From assembly GCA_022478985.1 (NCBI GenBank), contig JAKSZP010014455.1, positions 248,001 to 312,000 on the forward strand: a DNA stretch of 64,000 nt, read 5' to 3'. Origin of the DNA: Massospora cicadina. Its lineage: Eukaryota; Entomophthoromycota; Entomophthoromycetes; Entomophthorales; Entomophthoraceae. The stretch's first letter is position 1. Every line of letters begins with the position of its first letter. Under the pieces are notes generated by a model that searched no databases, was not told the DNA's origin, and saw only the letters and a list, made by a program, of their open reading frames with translations. Both the position numbers and the translations under genes were made by a program. Positions 12,910-22,759 of this stretch are shown piece after piece.

Positions 12910-14003
12910 TATTAGAATTTAGGGGCTTCGCTGATTGTTAATGAATAATAACCCCTAATTGTTAACTGTACAGGTTCAGTGTGTGCACTCTTTGCGTTGT
13001 AGGATAATAAATGATATTTGATAGATAATAGTTTGAAGAATATTATCTATAGTTAAATAGATAACTTTTTTGGTCCAACGCTTAACTTGTACTTCTCCTC
13101 AAAATATTCTTAATGTCTTCAGTAGAGATTTATCCCTTATTCGCCTAACTTGATTCACGCTCAGATCCCCTATTTTACAGCATTTCCTCTTGTTTAGCGG
13201 AGTGCATGAAATTTCCTGGCTAATTAGCGTCTCTTCTAAGGATCCTTAATCCTTACTCTTTATCCTTCTAAAGAGTTCCCAATTAAAACACACAGCAATA
13301 ATTTATTGAAGGTATAAAGAACTAAAACCAATAATGAATTCTGGTAATCACTCCTTTTTTATTGTGAATTATCAAGGTAATTTATAGAAGAAATTTGGCA
13401 CCTAACCCTCAATTGGCTCCTAAGCCATGAAATGGCAGCTGTTGCCATTGAATTGCCCTTTGTTGTCTCACCAGTGATGGTATTCCCCATCATTATTAGG
13501 TTTCCTTCTTTGCCATCCTCAAGACCTAAAATGGAAAGAGTCAGAAATGTGTCCCTAACGTTTTCCACTTGTTCCCAGTGAACCAACCATATTTGGCAAG
13601 CGACCTGCTTAGGTATTGGGACGTGGTACCCATTATGGCAGGTCATAAACCAACTGTTCAATTTACTAGTTGCAGGTGGCATCACTCGCCGCACAACTTG
13701 CTCCTTAAATTCCAAATTGGTAACGATGAAACCCAACCAATCATAAATTGATACACCTGATGTTAATCATTAATCGACTATCAGAGGCCCCCATTTCATC
13801 AGTAACTCTGCCCAACGTCATCTTTAGCATTCATCTAGATTTAATTCCAACGGATCCAATACTGGCGAATTACTTTAATCACCTGAACTTTACTAACCCA
13901 AATTCAAAGCCAGCTAAGATCCAATTCACTCACCATAGAATATTATCCCCTAGTGATCCATTGTAATCTAGATGGCGGGAAAAGATTGGCAAAAAATCTA
14001 ACA
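12910..14003 (-). repeat. 5' LTR of element D
   Basis: This copy pairs with 3832-4926. It ends TCTAACA on the plus strand and is followed directly by the duplicated target CCTTG. The minus-strand ORF at 13359-13736 and the small plus-strand ORFs inside it are LTR shadows. Confidence 0.82.
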
Positions 14004-14008
14004 CCTTG

Positions 14009-14188
14009 CCACCACTGCTTTATTGTTTAGTCATTTTCTTGGCAACAGATTTTTCTTAATGTCATTTTCAAGGGTTGTTGCCCTCAAATTATACATTTTA
14101 TCATTGTCAATATTATTAAGAGCCCCTTCTCTTCACATTAGGGGGGATCTGAGCTATGGGACGGTCAGGCAGCGCCTTGATTGTCACA
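14009..14188 (-). repeat. LTR of element M (right copy, last part)
   Basis: This completes the M LTR interrupted by D. It aligns with about 2105-2269 (TTTAGTCATTTT segment to TGTCACA). Confidence 0.75.
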
Positions 14189-14193
14189 CTTGG

Positions 14194-16155
14194 AAGAAAT
14201 TGAGGATTGAGCCTTAGGTAGCCCCAGGGATTCTAATCCCTGGTCGTAAAGAGATTCAGATCCTTTTGGCTAATCTTGGAAATACACCAAATTGGGTCAA
14301 ATGGCACTAGATAGTCTCATTTGACCAATTAAATTCAGTATTAGAGATTCATTCCTTCCACAAGTTTGGATAATTTGACAGGTTGGACTTTTTAAGGAAC
14401 CTGGTGGGAGTATTCAAATGATAATTGAAAGGGATCAGTTAGCTGGATTAATTGAGGTCCAGAAGGACGAAGTTCTGGCCTTTTTAAGAAATAACAAATT
14501 ATTTTTACGCAAGATGACTACAGTCTTGAGTGCATGAAGGATATATTGCATCGAGTCAATATAGGAGAGGCTGAACCAATTTGACTGAGACCTATTTGGA
14601 GGTCTAGAGTTGCAGAGGCATATGTTGCTAAATAAAATGAGAAGCTCTTATAGCACAGAATTCTCATACCGTCGTCCCATCCATGGGATAGAAATATACT
14701 GATTGTTAAGAAAAAAAATGGATTGAATCATGTAATAATTGATTACTGTTGGCTGAACAAAATCATGAAAAAGGATTTACATCCCCTGGTTAGAACTGAC
14801 GAAGTGCTAGATTGATTAGGAGTAACCAAGTTTTTCTCTGCCATAAAATTGATCTCAGGCTATTGACAGATAGAAATGCCTCTAGAGGATCAATAGAAGT
14901 GTGCCATTATCATGGAACAGTGGTTGTATCATCCAACAAGGGCGTCTCAAGGCTTTTGCAATGCCCTACAACGTTCCAGCAGGCACTAGAAACGATTTTG
15001 TCAGATCTAAAATTGTCTTGTGTCTTTGTTTACCTGGATGATTTTATTTGTGTTTAGCCAAACTTTTTGGATTATTTACACCACCCTTTGAAACTTTTTA
15101 AGAAGCTGGTTTCTGCGAATCTCAAGATAAAACTGAAAATGCTATTCCTTCAAGGAGGAATTGGAATAATTGGGATTCATGATTAATGCTGAGGGACTTA
15201 AGACCCAAATCCAGAAGGTGGAAGTGATCAAACAAATGTCAGTCCCGTAATAGCGTTCATAATTTTTAAGTTTTTTTTGGAAAAGTCAGCTATTTTCGCC
15301 AGTTAATTAAGGATTATGTGAGGAAGGCTCATCCACTATTCCTTCTCTTGAAAGATAAAAAGAAGAGATTTGTATGGAATGATGAAGCTCAGGATGCATT
15401 TGATGAACTGAGGAGATATCTGACGTCTACTCCAATTCTGAAACTATCAAATTTTTAAAAACTAATCATTATCCAGTTAGATGCATCGCTGATGGTAATA
15501 GGAGCCGTCCTAAGTTAATTTGAATAAAGTGGAGATGAACACCCCATGGAATATGTCAGCCTAACCCTATTGAACGCCAATAGGAACTACACAGTTAAAG
15601 ATCAGTAATATTTTATGGCTATTTATGCCTGAAACCAATTTTGCGTCTACATTTACAGAAAGTATTTCAAGGTTGGGACCAACCACGCCTCTCTCCAGTG
15701 GCAACAAAATCACAAAGAACCAGAGTAGAGATTGTTATGTGGGCTTTCAGGCTGCAAACCTAAGATTTTAGGATAGAGCATCACATAGGAGATAAGAATC
15801 AAAACGCTGATGGGTTATTGAGGTTACCAGCTTTTCTTGCTGTGCAAGATTGTGCTGATGACCTATTTAAATGATTAATCCTTGAGGAGTTACAGGAAGA
15901 ATCAACTAAAATTTAAACAGCACTGAATAAAGGCCAAGGAAAAGTAAAAAAATTCAATAGTCATATATTCAAAATAATGGATGACAAGAAGCTTTTGTTT
16001 CTAAAACCTTAAGAATGCACATAAATAATTTGGTCGCACAAAAGGTTGTCTTTACTGGAGGATTAGCAAAAAATGCATGAACTTATTAGGAAATATATTA
16101 TTGGGAGTTACTAAGTTTTGATGTTGCTGATTACATTGCCTTTTGTGTGGAGGTC
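14194..16155 (+). pseudogene. RT, RNase H and start of integrase of element E/A
   Basis: This piece resumes the E/A linker: IEIQILLANL-type residues after VAPGILIPG match the K element's APGLLF...VKVLLANL in the same order and spacing. RT runs about 14510-15250, with NILIVKKKNGLNHVI and a palm motif VFVYLDDF (YLDD at 15031-15042). RNase H runs about 15340-15840, including NYTVKDQ and NHASLQW (the latter equivalent to DHASLRW). Integrase begins near 16000 with YYWELLSFDVADYIAFC. It is cut at 16155 by element B inside the integrase zinc finger. There are numerous stops, many explainable as CAG to TAG or CGA to TGA. Gag and protease of the same element lie at 1-1204. Confidence 0.82.
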
Positions 16156-16825
16156 TATATGGATCAGGATTGGTCAGATCCGCACATTGACCTCATTAAT
16201 GAAATTTAAGGTTCAGCTCAAAACCCAGAGGTTGATTTTGGTGGTTTTTAACAATAGAAGAATGAATGGAGTCCAGAATTGCAGGTAAAGATTTGAGTAT
16301 ACAAGAATGGAAGCTAATTTGGCATGTGGCGCACCCTGTGTCTTGAATCCTTCGAATTGTGATCCTCTAAGATGAGAGTTTTTTTGAACAATGACTTGGA
16401 TGTCAATCAAAAGCATTAAATTATTATTTAACTATTTTGACTATTGCAATGGCTCTAAAATGATAAAAACCATAACTGAGGTAACAGTTTCGTTTCTCAG
16501 AACTTACCAATATAAAGTATCAATTGATTTACTTGTTTAATATAAGCCTTAAGGTTATTTTTAAAAAATAATTTAGATCAACCAGAATGATGAGCTCAAT
16601 CAGCGAGTTGAGCCAGGCGTTGGCTTTGTTTGCAGCCTTTTCATGGAGCCAGACGCTGCTTCTTAAATGCAGCATCGCTGGAACCATGGTCTGCAAATAT
16701 GCCAGAAATTCTGGTAATGGCATTCGGGGTTTAGGGGTTCTCTGCGGGGTTTTCAGACTTGTGGCTGGTGACATGGCTTGTACTGCCCAACTCCTTCACA
16801 TATTGGCATGAACCTGCATTCTACA
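16156..16825 (+). repeat. 5' LTR of element B
   Basis: The start has decayed from TGTGACAGATCAGG (right copy) to TATATGGATCAGG, and the end reads TACA. The overlapping ORFs at 16529-16774 and 16587-16811 are LTR shadows on opposite strands. Confidence 0.72.
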
Positions 16826-16989
16826 TAAAATGAAACCCAAATACCTTCCTCTCCATCTTGTGGGGACCAGGAGGAAGTGGTGGCCACTAGTGGAGAGGAA
16901 TGTAACTTATATCTTTGGACGTGGTTATGGTAGGGTCTCATTGGCATTTTTGCTATGCGAGGTGGGACAATTATGTGGGGCAGTAGCCC

Positions 16990-17600
16990 CTCAACCCATG
17001 GAAGTTCAGCAAAACTCAAATCACCTAATGGTTTGCTAGCGTTGTCCATGGAGGCACTAAACAAACTCCATCAAGTTATTGCGCATGTCCGCTTCCAGGA
17101 GTGGTTGGCACAGGCAACAGGGGGGATCCACTCTCACGCTCCAACTAGTCCAGGTGGTGGACACATTACCTCCAGAATTGGTGGGATGGCTTCAAGAACT
17201 TATTGAGAAAGAAGAAAGTTTGCCAAATTTAATGGAGGAGTGTGCGGAGTTAATTGACCAGGCGGCATGTCCAGATGAAGCAAAGGATGAGGCATGGTCA
17301 GAACTTTTAACAGTTAGCCAAGGTCGGAGCTCAGTAAAATTATATGCGCGGGGTTTACATCCAATGACAAAGGTAACTCAAATTGCAGATTCCCAATTTT
17401 TAACATATGTTTGGCCAGGGTTGCATGCAGGTTTGCTAGCAGTTTTGGCAGCAGCAAGGGTCCAGGTCACGCTGGGGGAGGTGGTGGCTTTAGCAGTACA
17501 AGTCAAGAAGCAATTGGCACTGGCATTGGCATTGGACTGACATGAAGGATCAATGTCACAAAAAGGGACAGTATCCGGTGAGTGGCTGTTCTAGTCAGGA
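16990..17600 (+). pseudogene. Gag of element B
   Basis: A 153-codon open stretch at 17079-17540 is the longest clean Gag fragment of this lineage. The N-terminal part contains FQEWLAQATGG in the neighbouring frame (about 17090-17125), which recurs as FQVWLAQVLGG in element G. The body is acidic and Leu-rich (LPPELVGWLQELIEKEESLP, then an Ala/Val/Leu-rich end) and probably helical capsid. Immediately after, at about 17541-17590, is QCHKKGQYPVSGC, a CCHC zinc knuckle that has lost its first cysteine. A frameshift lies near 17130-17180. Gag would form the particle; the name is inferred from position and the knuckle. Confidence 0.62.
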
Positions 17601-17779
17601 GACTGGCATCCAGCCCCAAGAAATTTTGGAAACGTACAAGGGGGAGATCTTCGAGGAAATGGAGATCAATTATGTAAATCAGTGAGCCATGGGAAGGGGA
17701 AGGGGAATATAGCTAGATTTCCATTATTAGCCAATTTTCAGTTGAAAAATTCATTCAGAAATAAAACGCCTTTTTCGCT

Positions 17780-18110
17780 TTACCATTGTTTGTTTATCCC
17801 CATAGAGTTGTGCACAGACGGCGGAACAGAAGGGACATTGGCCCTGGTAGATACTGGGCAGAAGAGAACTACGTGAGCTTGCTTTGGCGAAGCACCTGAA
17901 GTTGCAAATGCAGAGGGGACCTGAGGTGGTATTCACCAAAGCATCATGGTGGGCGCTATCATGGCGATTGAGCCCTTTATGAAAGTACAGCTAATCAGAT
18001 TCTGATTAGCAGTTTTGCGCAATATAAAATCTGGCCCAACCATTGGTGCTATGGATGTGGTGGTGGCTTTGGTTCAGACCCCAAATCAATGTGCCTTCCA
18101 GTACTGTAAC
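17780..18110 (+). pseudogene. Aspartic protease of element B
   Basis: The reading TLALVDTGQ carries the retropepsin triad D-T-G at 17850-17858. Shortly after, the frame shifts: residues like ELALAKHLKLQ, expected after the active site, continue in another frame. The C-terminal half near 18040-18110 reads IGAMDVVVALVQ and similar. The gene sits between the knuckle and RT as expected. It is inactive because of the shift and an early stop. Confidence 0.6.
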
Positions 18111-18335
18111 CTTGAGTCAAAGGATTGTTACGCCATAAAAGTGGAGCTGTTGGTGGATAAAATATGAAAAAATGAACATAGAACTCTAGGGGCATACAGG
18201 AATAGGATTTACCAGCAGAATAGTGAGAATTTGCGGGGTTCTTTAACACAAAATGGGATTCGCTGTTCTCTCCCATGGGTCCTTTTGCGTTTTGACTTTG
18301 GTTTAAAGAAGGGTTGGAACCTCCCTGCAGGTGAG

Positions 18336-18635
18336 CAATCTATCCGCTGAACAAACAAGCCAAGGAAACATTAGAGGATCATGTGAATTCAATGTTGAAA
18401 GGAGGATTGATCAAGCCATCAAAACTCTGCTGTGGTATCCCCATTGTTGCTGATGATCAATGGAAATTAGGAGAGTTACGTCCGTGCATGGGCTATCAGA
18501 GATTTATTGTGGTCACAGAGCTGTACCCTTACCCAATGTCATTAATGGAAGACATCCTGCCAATGGTCACAAGTTGCAACATATTCACCAAGCTTGATCT
18601 GGCGGATGCATTCAATCAGGTACCCATGAGGCCAG
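18336..18635 (+). pseudogene. Reverse transcriptase of element B, N-terminal part
   Basis: The frame shows the fingers and start of palm: GGLIKPSKLCCGIPIVADD, LRPCMGYQRF (equivalent to LRxCVDYRxLN), YPYPMSLMEDIL, FTKLDLADAFNQVPMRP. The catalytic LDLADAF aspartate is present. The frame stops where element C begins. The duplicated target GCCAG is at 18631-18635, and the protein continues without a shift from 25155. Confidence 0.85.
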
Positions 18636-19048
18636 TGTTGGCGCTATAGTTCTTTGGACTGGCTCTGGGGTTCGTGGCGGCTCAAAACTTGAAAATTCAA
18701 AAAAGCACCAAGAAGGAAATGGTAGAAATGGGTTAGAATAATGAATAATTTATTAAGCTAAAAGGCTTCAATATTTATAGGGTGCGTTGGGACTTGGCGC
18801 CTCAGGATCGTTGGGGCCTCATCTGTTCAGTATCTTTACTGATATTCCAGGATAGCCTCCTCATGGGCGTCCTCAATGGATAGAGTTGCTCACCTGACTG
18901 AAGGGGTGGAATCGCCGCCCTACGTGACTCAGGAATAGGGGAGGAGGATCCTGAAATAGATTTAGCCTGGGTAGGTTTGACAACTGATTCAGCACGGCCT
19001 GATTTGGAAAGAGAAAATTCATTTCAATTTTTATCTCGAATTCTGACA
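18636..19048 (-). repeat. 3' LTR of element C
   Basis: It pairs with 24736-25149; shared blocks include TTCTTTGGACTGGC at one end and CTCCTCATGGGCGTCCTCAATGG split around 18860. Several differences are TG against CA at the same dinucleotide (for example TTGGCG versus TCAATG near 18795 and 24896). Confidence 0.92.
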
Positions 19049-19059
19049 ATGCCCCCCTC

Positions 19060-20150
19060 AAGATCCTGTCAGAGAGGGAAATACGGCAATAGGAACCAAC
19101 CATGCACCCAATTTACTACAGTCCCTTGGTTTACGTCAGCAATGGAGTACTCAGACTTCACCTTATTAATGACTTTATAGGGGCCTGATCAAAGTATGTC
19201 TAGCTTGTTCTGTCAGCCTCCAGGTCGATGATGATAAAAGAGAATGAGGTCACCTAATTGAAAATCTGGTAAGAAGGGTCATCTGAGATTAGATCAAGAT
19301 GTCTCTCTTCCAGTGGTGATAATGCCTTGAGTGGCTTGGGCTTGAAGCTGGACAATTTCATTGGCTAGAGCCCTCATAGTTAATTTGGAGTTCTCAGGGG
19401 TGGAGGCTTTGAGCAGTGGCTGGACGCTACTTGGTAGCCAAGGTGACCACCCATATAGGGCTTCAAATGGGGACATCTTGATGACACGGTGATAGATCAC
19501 TCTGTAGGCAAGCAAGGCGCTGGGTAGATAATGGTTCCAACGGGAAGGATCTGAGGTGGCCAACTTCTATAGGGTGGAAACAAGAGTTTTTTTTAGCACG
19601 CTCTACATCCCAGTTAGTAGACGGGTGGTAGGGGGCAGCGAAACTCTGAGTAGTGCCAAATAACGAAGTTAGTTCTTGTATTACCTGGGAGGTGAAGTTC
19701 AATCCATTATTTGAAAATAAGGTCTGGGGGCACCAATGCTGGGCGAAAACGGAGCAAACAATAAAAAGAGCGGTAGCCTTGGCAGTGGCAGCAGGAACCA
19801 AGATTTCCTCAACCCACTTAGTTAAGTGGTCTACAGCTAGAATAATATACTTGTGGCCATGCAATCCTGTGGAAAGGGACCCACCACGTCGATGCTAATG
19901 ACATTGAAGGGTTTGGTTGGGGCAACGACTGAATGCTGAAATTGAGGGTTGGCTCAGTCGTGGGATTGGCAGGTCATACAAGCTTCCAAAACCACTTGGA
20001 TGGTTTCTACCATTTGGTCCCCATAGCATCATGACTTCAGCCATTCGTGAGTCTTCTTAACTGCCCCGTGTCCCACAGTAGAATGGCCTTCCAGGATGAC
20101 ATCAGTCTGAGATGAGGGGCAGATATAGGGGAGCCACTTCTTGAAGACTT
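19060..20150 (-). pseudogene. Integrase of element C
   Basis: The minus strand shows HGHKYIILAVDHLTKWVEE (first catalytic Asp in VDHLT, about 19840), then LFSNNGLNFTSQVIQELTS (position of the second Asp, here Asn, about 19700). Next is AAPYHPSTNWDVERA, with the catalytic Glu context Q-x-ERxN altered. Then comes VIYHRVIKMSPFEALYGWSPWLP (about 19450-19500). The C-terminal barrel reads QNKLDIL...GPYKVINKVKSEYSIADVNQGT (about 19085-19215). Three frames carry these pieces, so at least two frameshifts are present. The loss of the second Asp alone would abolish strand transfer. Confidence 0.82.
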
Positions 20151-20275
20151 TCTTGTAGAGTAGCCCATCCTTGATTTGCATGTCTTAAGTCATTTTGCGG
20201 AGTTTGGCCTGAACCTTGGGAGTTTCCAGCTCTCATTGTTCAGGCTGCCCCATCAGGTCATAGAGCCAACAATCC

Positions 20276-21500
20276 TCAGGGGCCAAGACTGCTAAAACCA
20301 GCATCCTGAGAGGCTGACAGCATTCTGAGGTATTGTGCCTGCACGATGTATGTTTGTGAAATTGTAGTTTGCAGTTGTAGAGCCCACCTGGATAGCCAAC
20401 CATCGGGGTCTTTCATCTGTTGAAGCAACCAGAGCGAGGAGTGGTCTGTAATAATAGATAAAATGAGTACCATAGAGGTAAGGCTGGGAATGTTTGATGG
20501 CTAATAGGACGGCTAAACATTCCCTCTCGCGATGCTGTAGTTCCGCTCAGCCTTACTTAGCATCTTACTAAAATAAGCCAGGGGTGATCAACTTGGTTCT
20601 CATCATGTTGAGACAGGATATCCCCAACGGCGACATTGCTCACATCCGTGAACAACAAGAAGGGTTGGTTGAAGCAAGGATGAACTAGAACAGGTTTAGT
20701 ACATAAGGCCATACATAAAGTGTTAAAAGCCAATCATTGCTCAGGCTACCACTCAAACGGTACATTCTTTTGCAGGAGATAGAACAGAGGCTCAGCTAGG
20801 TCTGCAAACCATGGGATAAACTGAAGGTAATAGCCCATCATGCCAAGAAAGACTTGAATATCTTATAAGCTTTGGGGGCGCGACATCTTTTCTATGGCAT
20901 CGACTTTGTTGGGTATAGGTTGGATGCCACGCTTAGAGACCTTGTGTCCTAGAAACTCTAGCTCATGCTGGAAGAAAGAGCACTTTGAGAGCTTGAGCTT
21001 GATGGAGGCCTTCCTGAGACATTTGAAGGCTTCCCTGAGATGCTCTACATGTCTTTAAAGGTTCAAGAAAAAACGGTAATGTCATCCAGGTAAACGAGGA
21101 CACATAAAAGCTTCAAGTCCCCAATGATCCCATCCATGGCACGCTGGAACGTGGCGGGTGTTAAAGAGGCCTTGGGGCATCTGGGTGGGCTCAAAAGCCC
21201 CTTCTTGGCGAATAGAGCGCACTTGGCTCAGTCTTCAGGGGCGAGCTCGACCTGCCAATATCTGCTGGTGAGGTCCATGGCCGAGAAGTACTGGGAACTG
21301 GCAAGCAGATGGAAAGAATCATCAATCTGGGGCAGGGGATAACTGTCCTTCTTGGTGATAGAGAGAAGTCGTCAATAATCCATCACCACCAGGTGCTTGC
21401 TGTCCTTCTTTTAGATCAGCAGGAGAGGGGAGGCCCAAGGACTACATGATGGGACCAAGAGCCCAGCATCGAGTAACTGTTTAAGTTCCACCATCACCTG
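20276..21500 (-). pseudogene. Reverse transcriptase and RNase H of element C
   Basis: RT motifs on the minus strand: SPWASPLLLI-KKDSKHLVVMDY (about 21370-21450), FSAMDLTSRYWQVELAPED (about 21250-21300), ATFQRAMDGIIGDLKLLCVLVYLDDITVFS with YLDD at 21081-21092. RNase H follows with ELQHRERECLAVLLAIKHSQPYL (about 20480-20545) and an LW-L-QQMKDPDGWLSRWALQLQ segment (about 20355-20415), matching the DHxxL-WLxxxKDPxGRLxRW signature. The RT catalytic Asp pair is intact, but stops such as VFS-TF-DM- interrupt the frame. Confidence 0.85.
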
Positions 21501-22379
21501 AGCCTCTTCAACCTTGCTCTTTTGGTAAGGATGAAATTGAAAAAGGGGGAGTGTTATCAGTTTCTACATGGTGGAGGACTCCGCTCATTCTTCTGAAATC
21601 ATAGGTTTAAGTTGAGAATAGGTCTGAGTATTCCTTAACAACTCCCGAACCTTGTGTCGCTAATCATCAGAGAGGTCCTTCCCAACATTAGCGTTGACCA
21701 GATAAACTGAGGGTGGTGACTAAAAGCTAAATTCCTTCAAGTCCCCAAAGCTTCAAACTTCAGCAACAGCCCCTATTGGTAGTAGGCGAACATAAGTGGC
21801 AGGACTGTTGGGACCTAGAATTTTTGGTTTGTCAGTCAGATTGGCTAGCAACACAGATATAGATCCAGCATAAGCTGGATCAATGATCCCGGGGCAGGTC
21901 AGCACTTTCTTATGAGATGGGTTATCTAGGCCTCAGATTTCAAACAGGTAACCTGAGGGAATGTTGACATGGACTCAGGTGTTGACGATGATTTGGGATT
22001 TTGGGGGTACAGTAGTCACCCAGGATAAATAGAACAGCATCCCTTCCAATTCATCAACAGCAGGAGGGGGTTGTCAGACTCAAGAGCACCTAATATGATA
22101 CTCAAGCTGTTCAATTCAGCCTTCAGTCTCCAGTAGGCAGTCTTGGGCTTTGACCTCCACCTTAGAGTCATGAGTAATTTCAAAAAGCAGAGGGAATCGA
22201 TGTCCTATAAGGAAGGGAAAACACAATCGTAATGGAGCACCACTAAGTAGTCTTGAAGGAACTGAGTCCCAAGGAGCAGGTCATAACTGGGGTTATCTAG
22301 AGCAACCGCAGGGGTGTTCACAGCAAGCTTTCCAAAACTCAATGGCAAGGAGGAATAAGCTCCTATTGATCAGGTACAC

Positions 22380-22520
22380 TGCGGGCAGGCTGTGCCATAT
22401 TCCATGTAGTGGGGCAGGTCTGGGGCAATCTTGACCCATTTCATCAACTTGGAGGAGATGACGTTCACAGGGGAGCCACTATCAACTATGGAGAAAACTG
22501 GAATCTTGTGGACCCGGACA
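22380..22520 (-). pseudogene. Aspartic protease active-site region of element C
   Basis: The minus strand reads VFSIVDSGSPVNVISSKLM at 22444-22500, with D-S-G intact. The following residues to about 21900 (LPLSFGKLAVNTPAVAL, YDLLLGTQFLQDYLVV) resemble the retropepsin body and flap of the J element. The stretch 22200-22500 has few stops and is one of the best preserved parts of C. Confidence 0.75.
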
Positions 22521-22759
22521 GCGACTTGGTAAAAAAACTTCTAAATTGGGGTGGTAATGAGAGGAACATGGGAGAATCATCAGAAGAAGAGTAAGCAGAA
22601 TCAACGTCTTTATTGTCATCAGATACTTAAACTACTTCTTCTGGTATGACAGCTTCAGGTCTGCTCATGGAGGATAATTGAGGCTGAGTAGGGGTGTCAG
22701 CATAAAGCACCTCGTCCTTCATGCTGACAGCCCTTTTCCCACCTCCTCAGTAAGATGTT

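Larger units (their letters stand above)
3832..14003 (-). mobile_element. Element D: full-length 10.2-kb Ty3/gypsy retrotransposon
   Basis: The element is bounded by 1.09-kb LTRs (3832-4926 and 12910-14003) and a perfect 5-bp target-site duplication CCTTG (3827-3831 / 14004-14008) within the LTR of element M. Reading the minus strand: the primer site is TGGTGCTCACTACAGG (ends at 12907). It is followed by gag with coiled coil and zinc knuckle, protease with D-S-G, RT with YLDD, RNase H, integrase, and then about 1.7 kb of extra sequence before a polypurine tract (about 4927-4944) and the left LTR. All frames carry stops and frameshifts, so it is dead. At 8 kb the interior is longer than in C, J or K (about 5.2 to 5.7 kb), because of the extra 3' region. 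Confidence 0.85.
1205..14188 (-). mobile_element. Element M: short LTR element with no pol, interrupted by element D
   Basis: Two direct repeats of about 1.07 kb (1205-2269, and 2941-3831 continuing at 14009-14188) flank only 671 bases of interior. Both begin TGTGATG on the plus strand and end TGTCACA or TGTGACA-complement, so the LTR ends are TG...CA. On the minus strand a polypurine tract (GAGGGGGGTGA) sits directly before the LTR at 2269, which fixes the orientation. Without D the element is about 2.8 kb. Flanking 5-mers are ATTGA (1200-1204) and CTTGG (14189-14193), a poor target-site duplication. However, dropping the block with one copy aligns the two E/A halves without a gap against element K. 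It lacks protease, RT and integrase, so it would need to be mobilised in trans. Confidence 0.72.
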
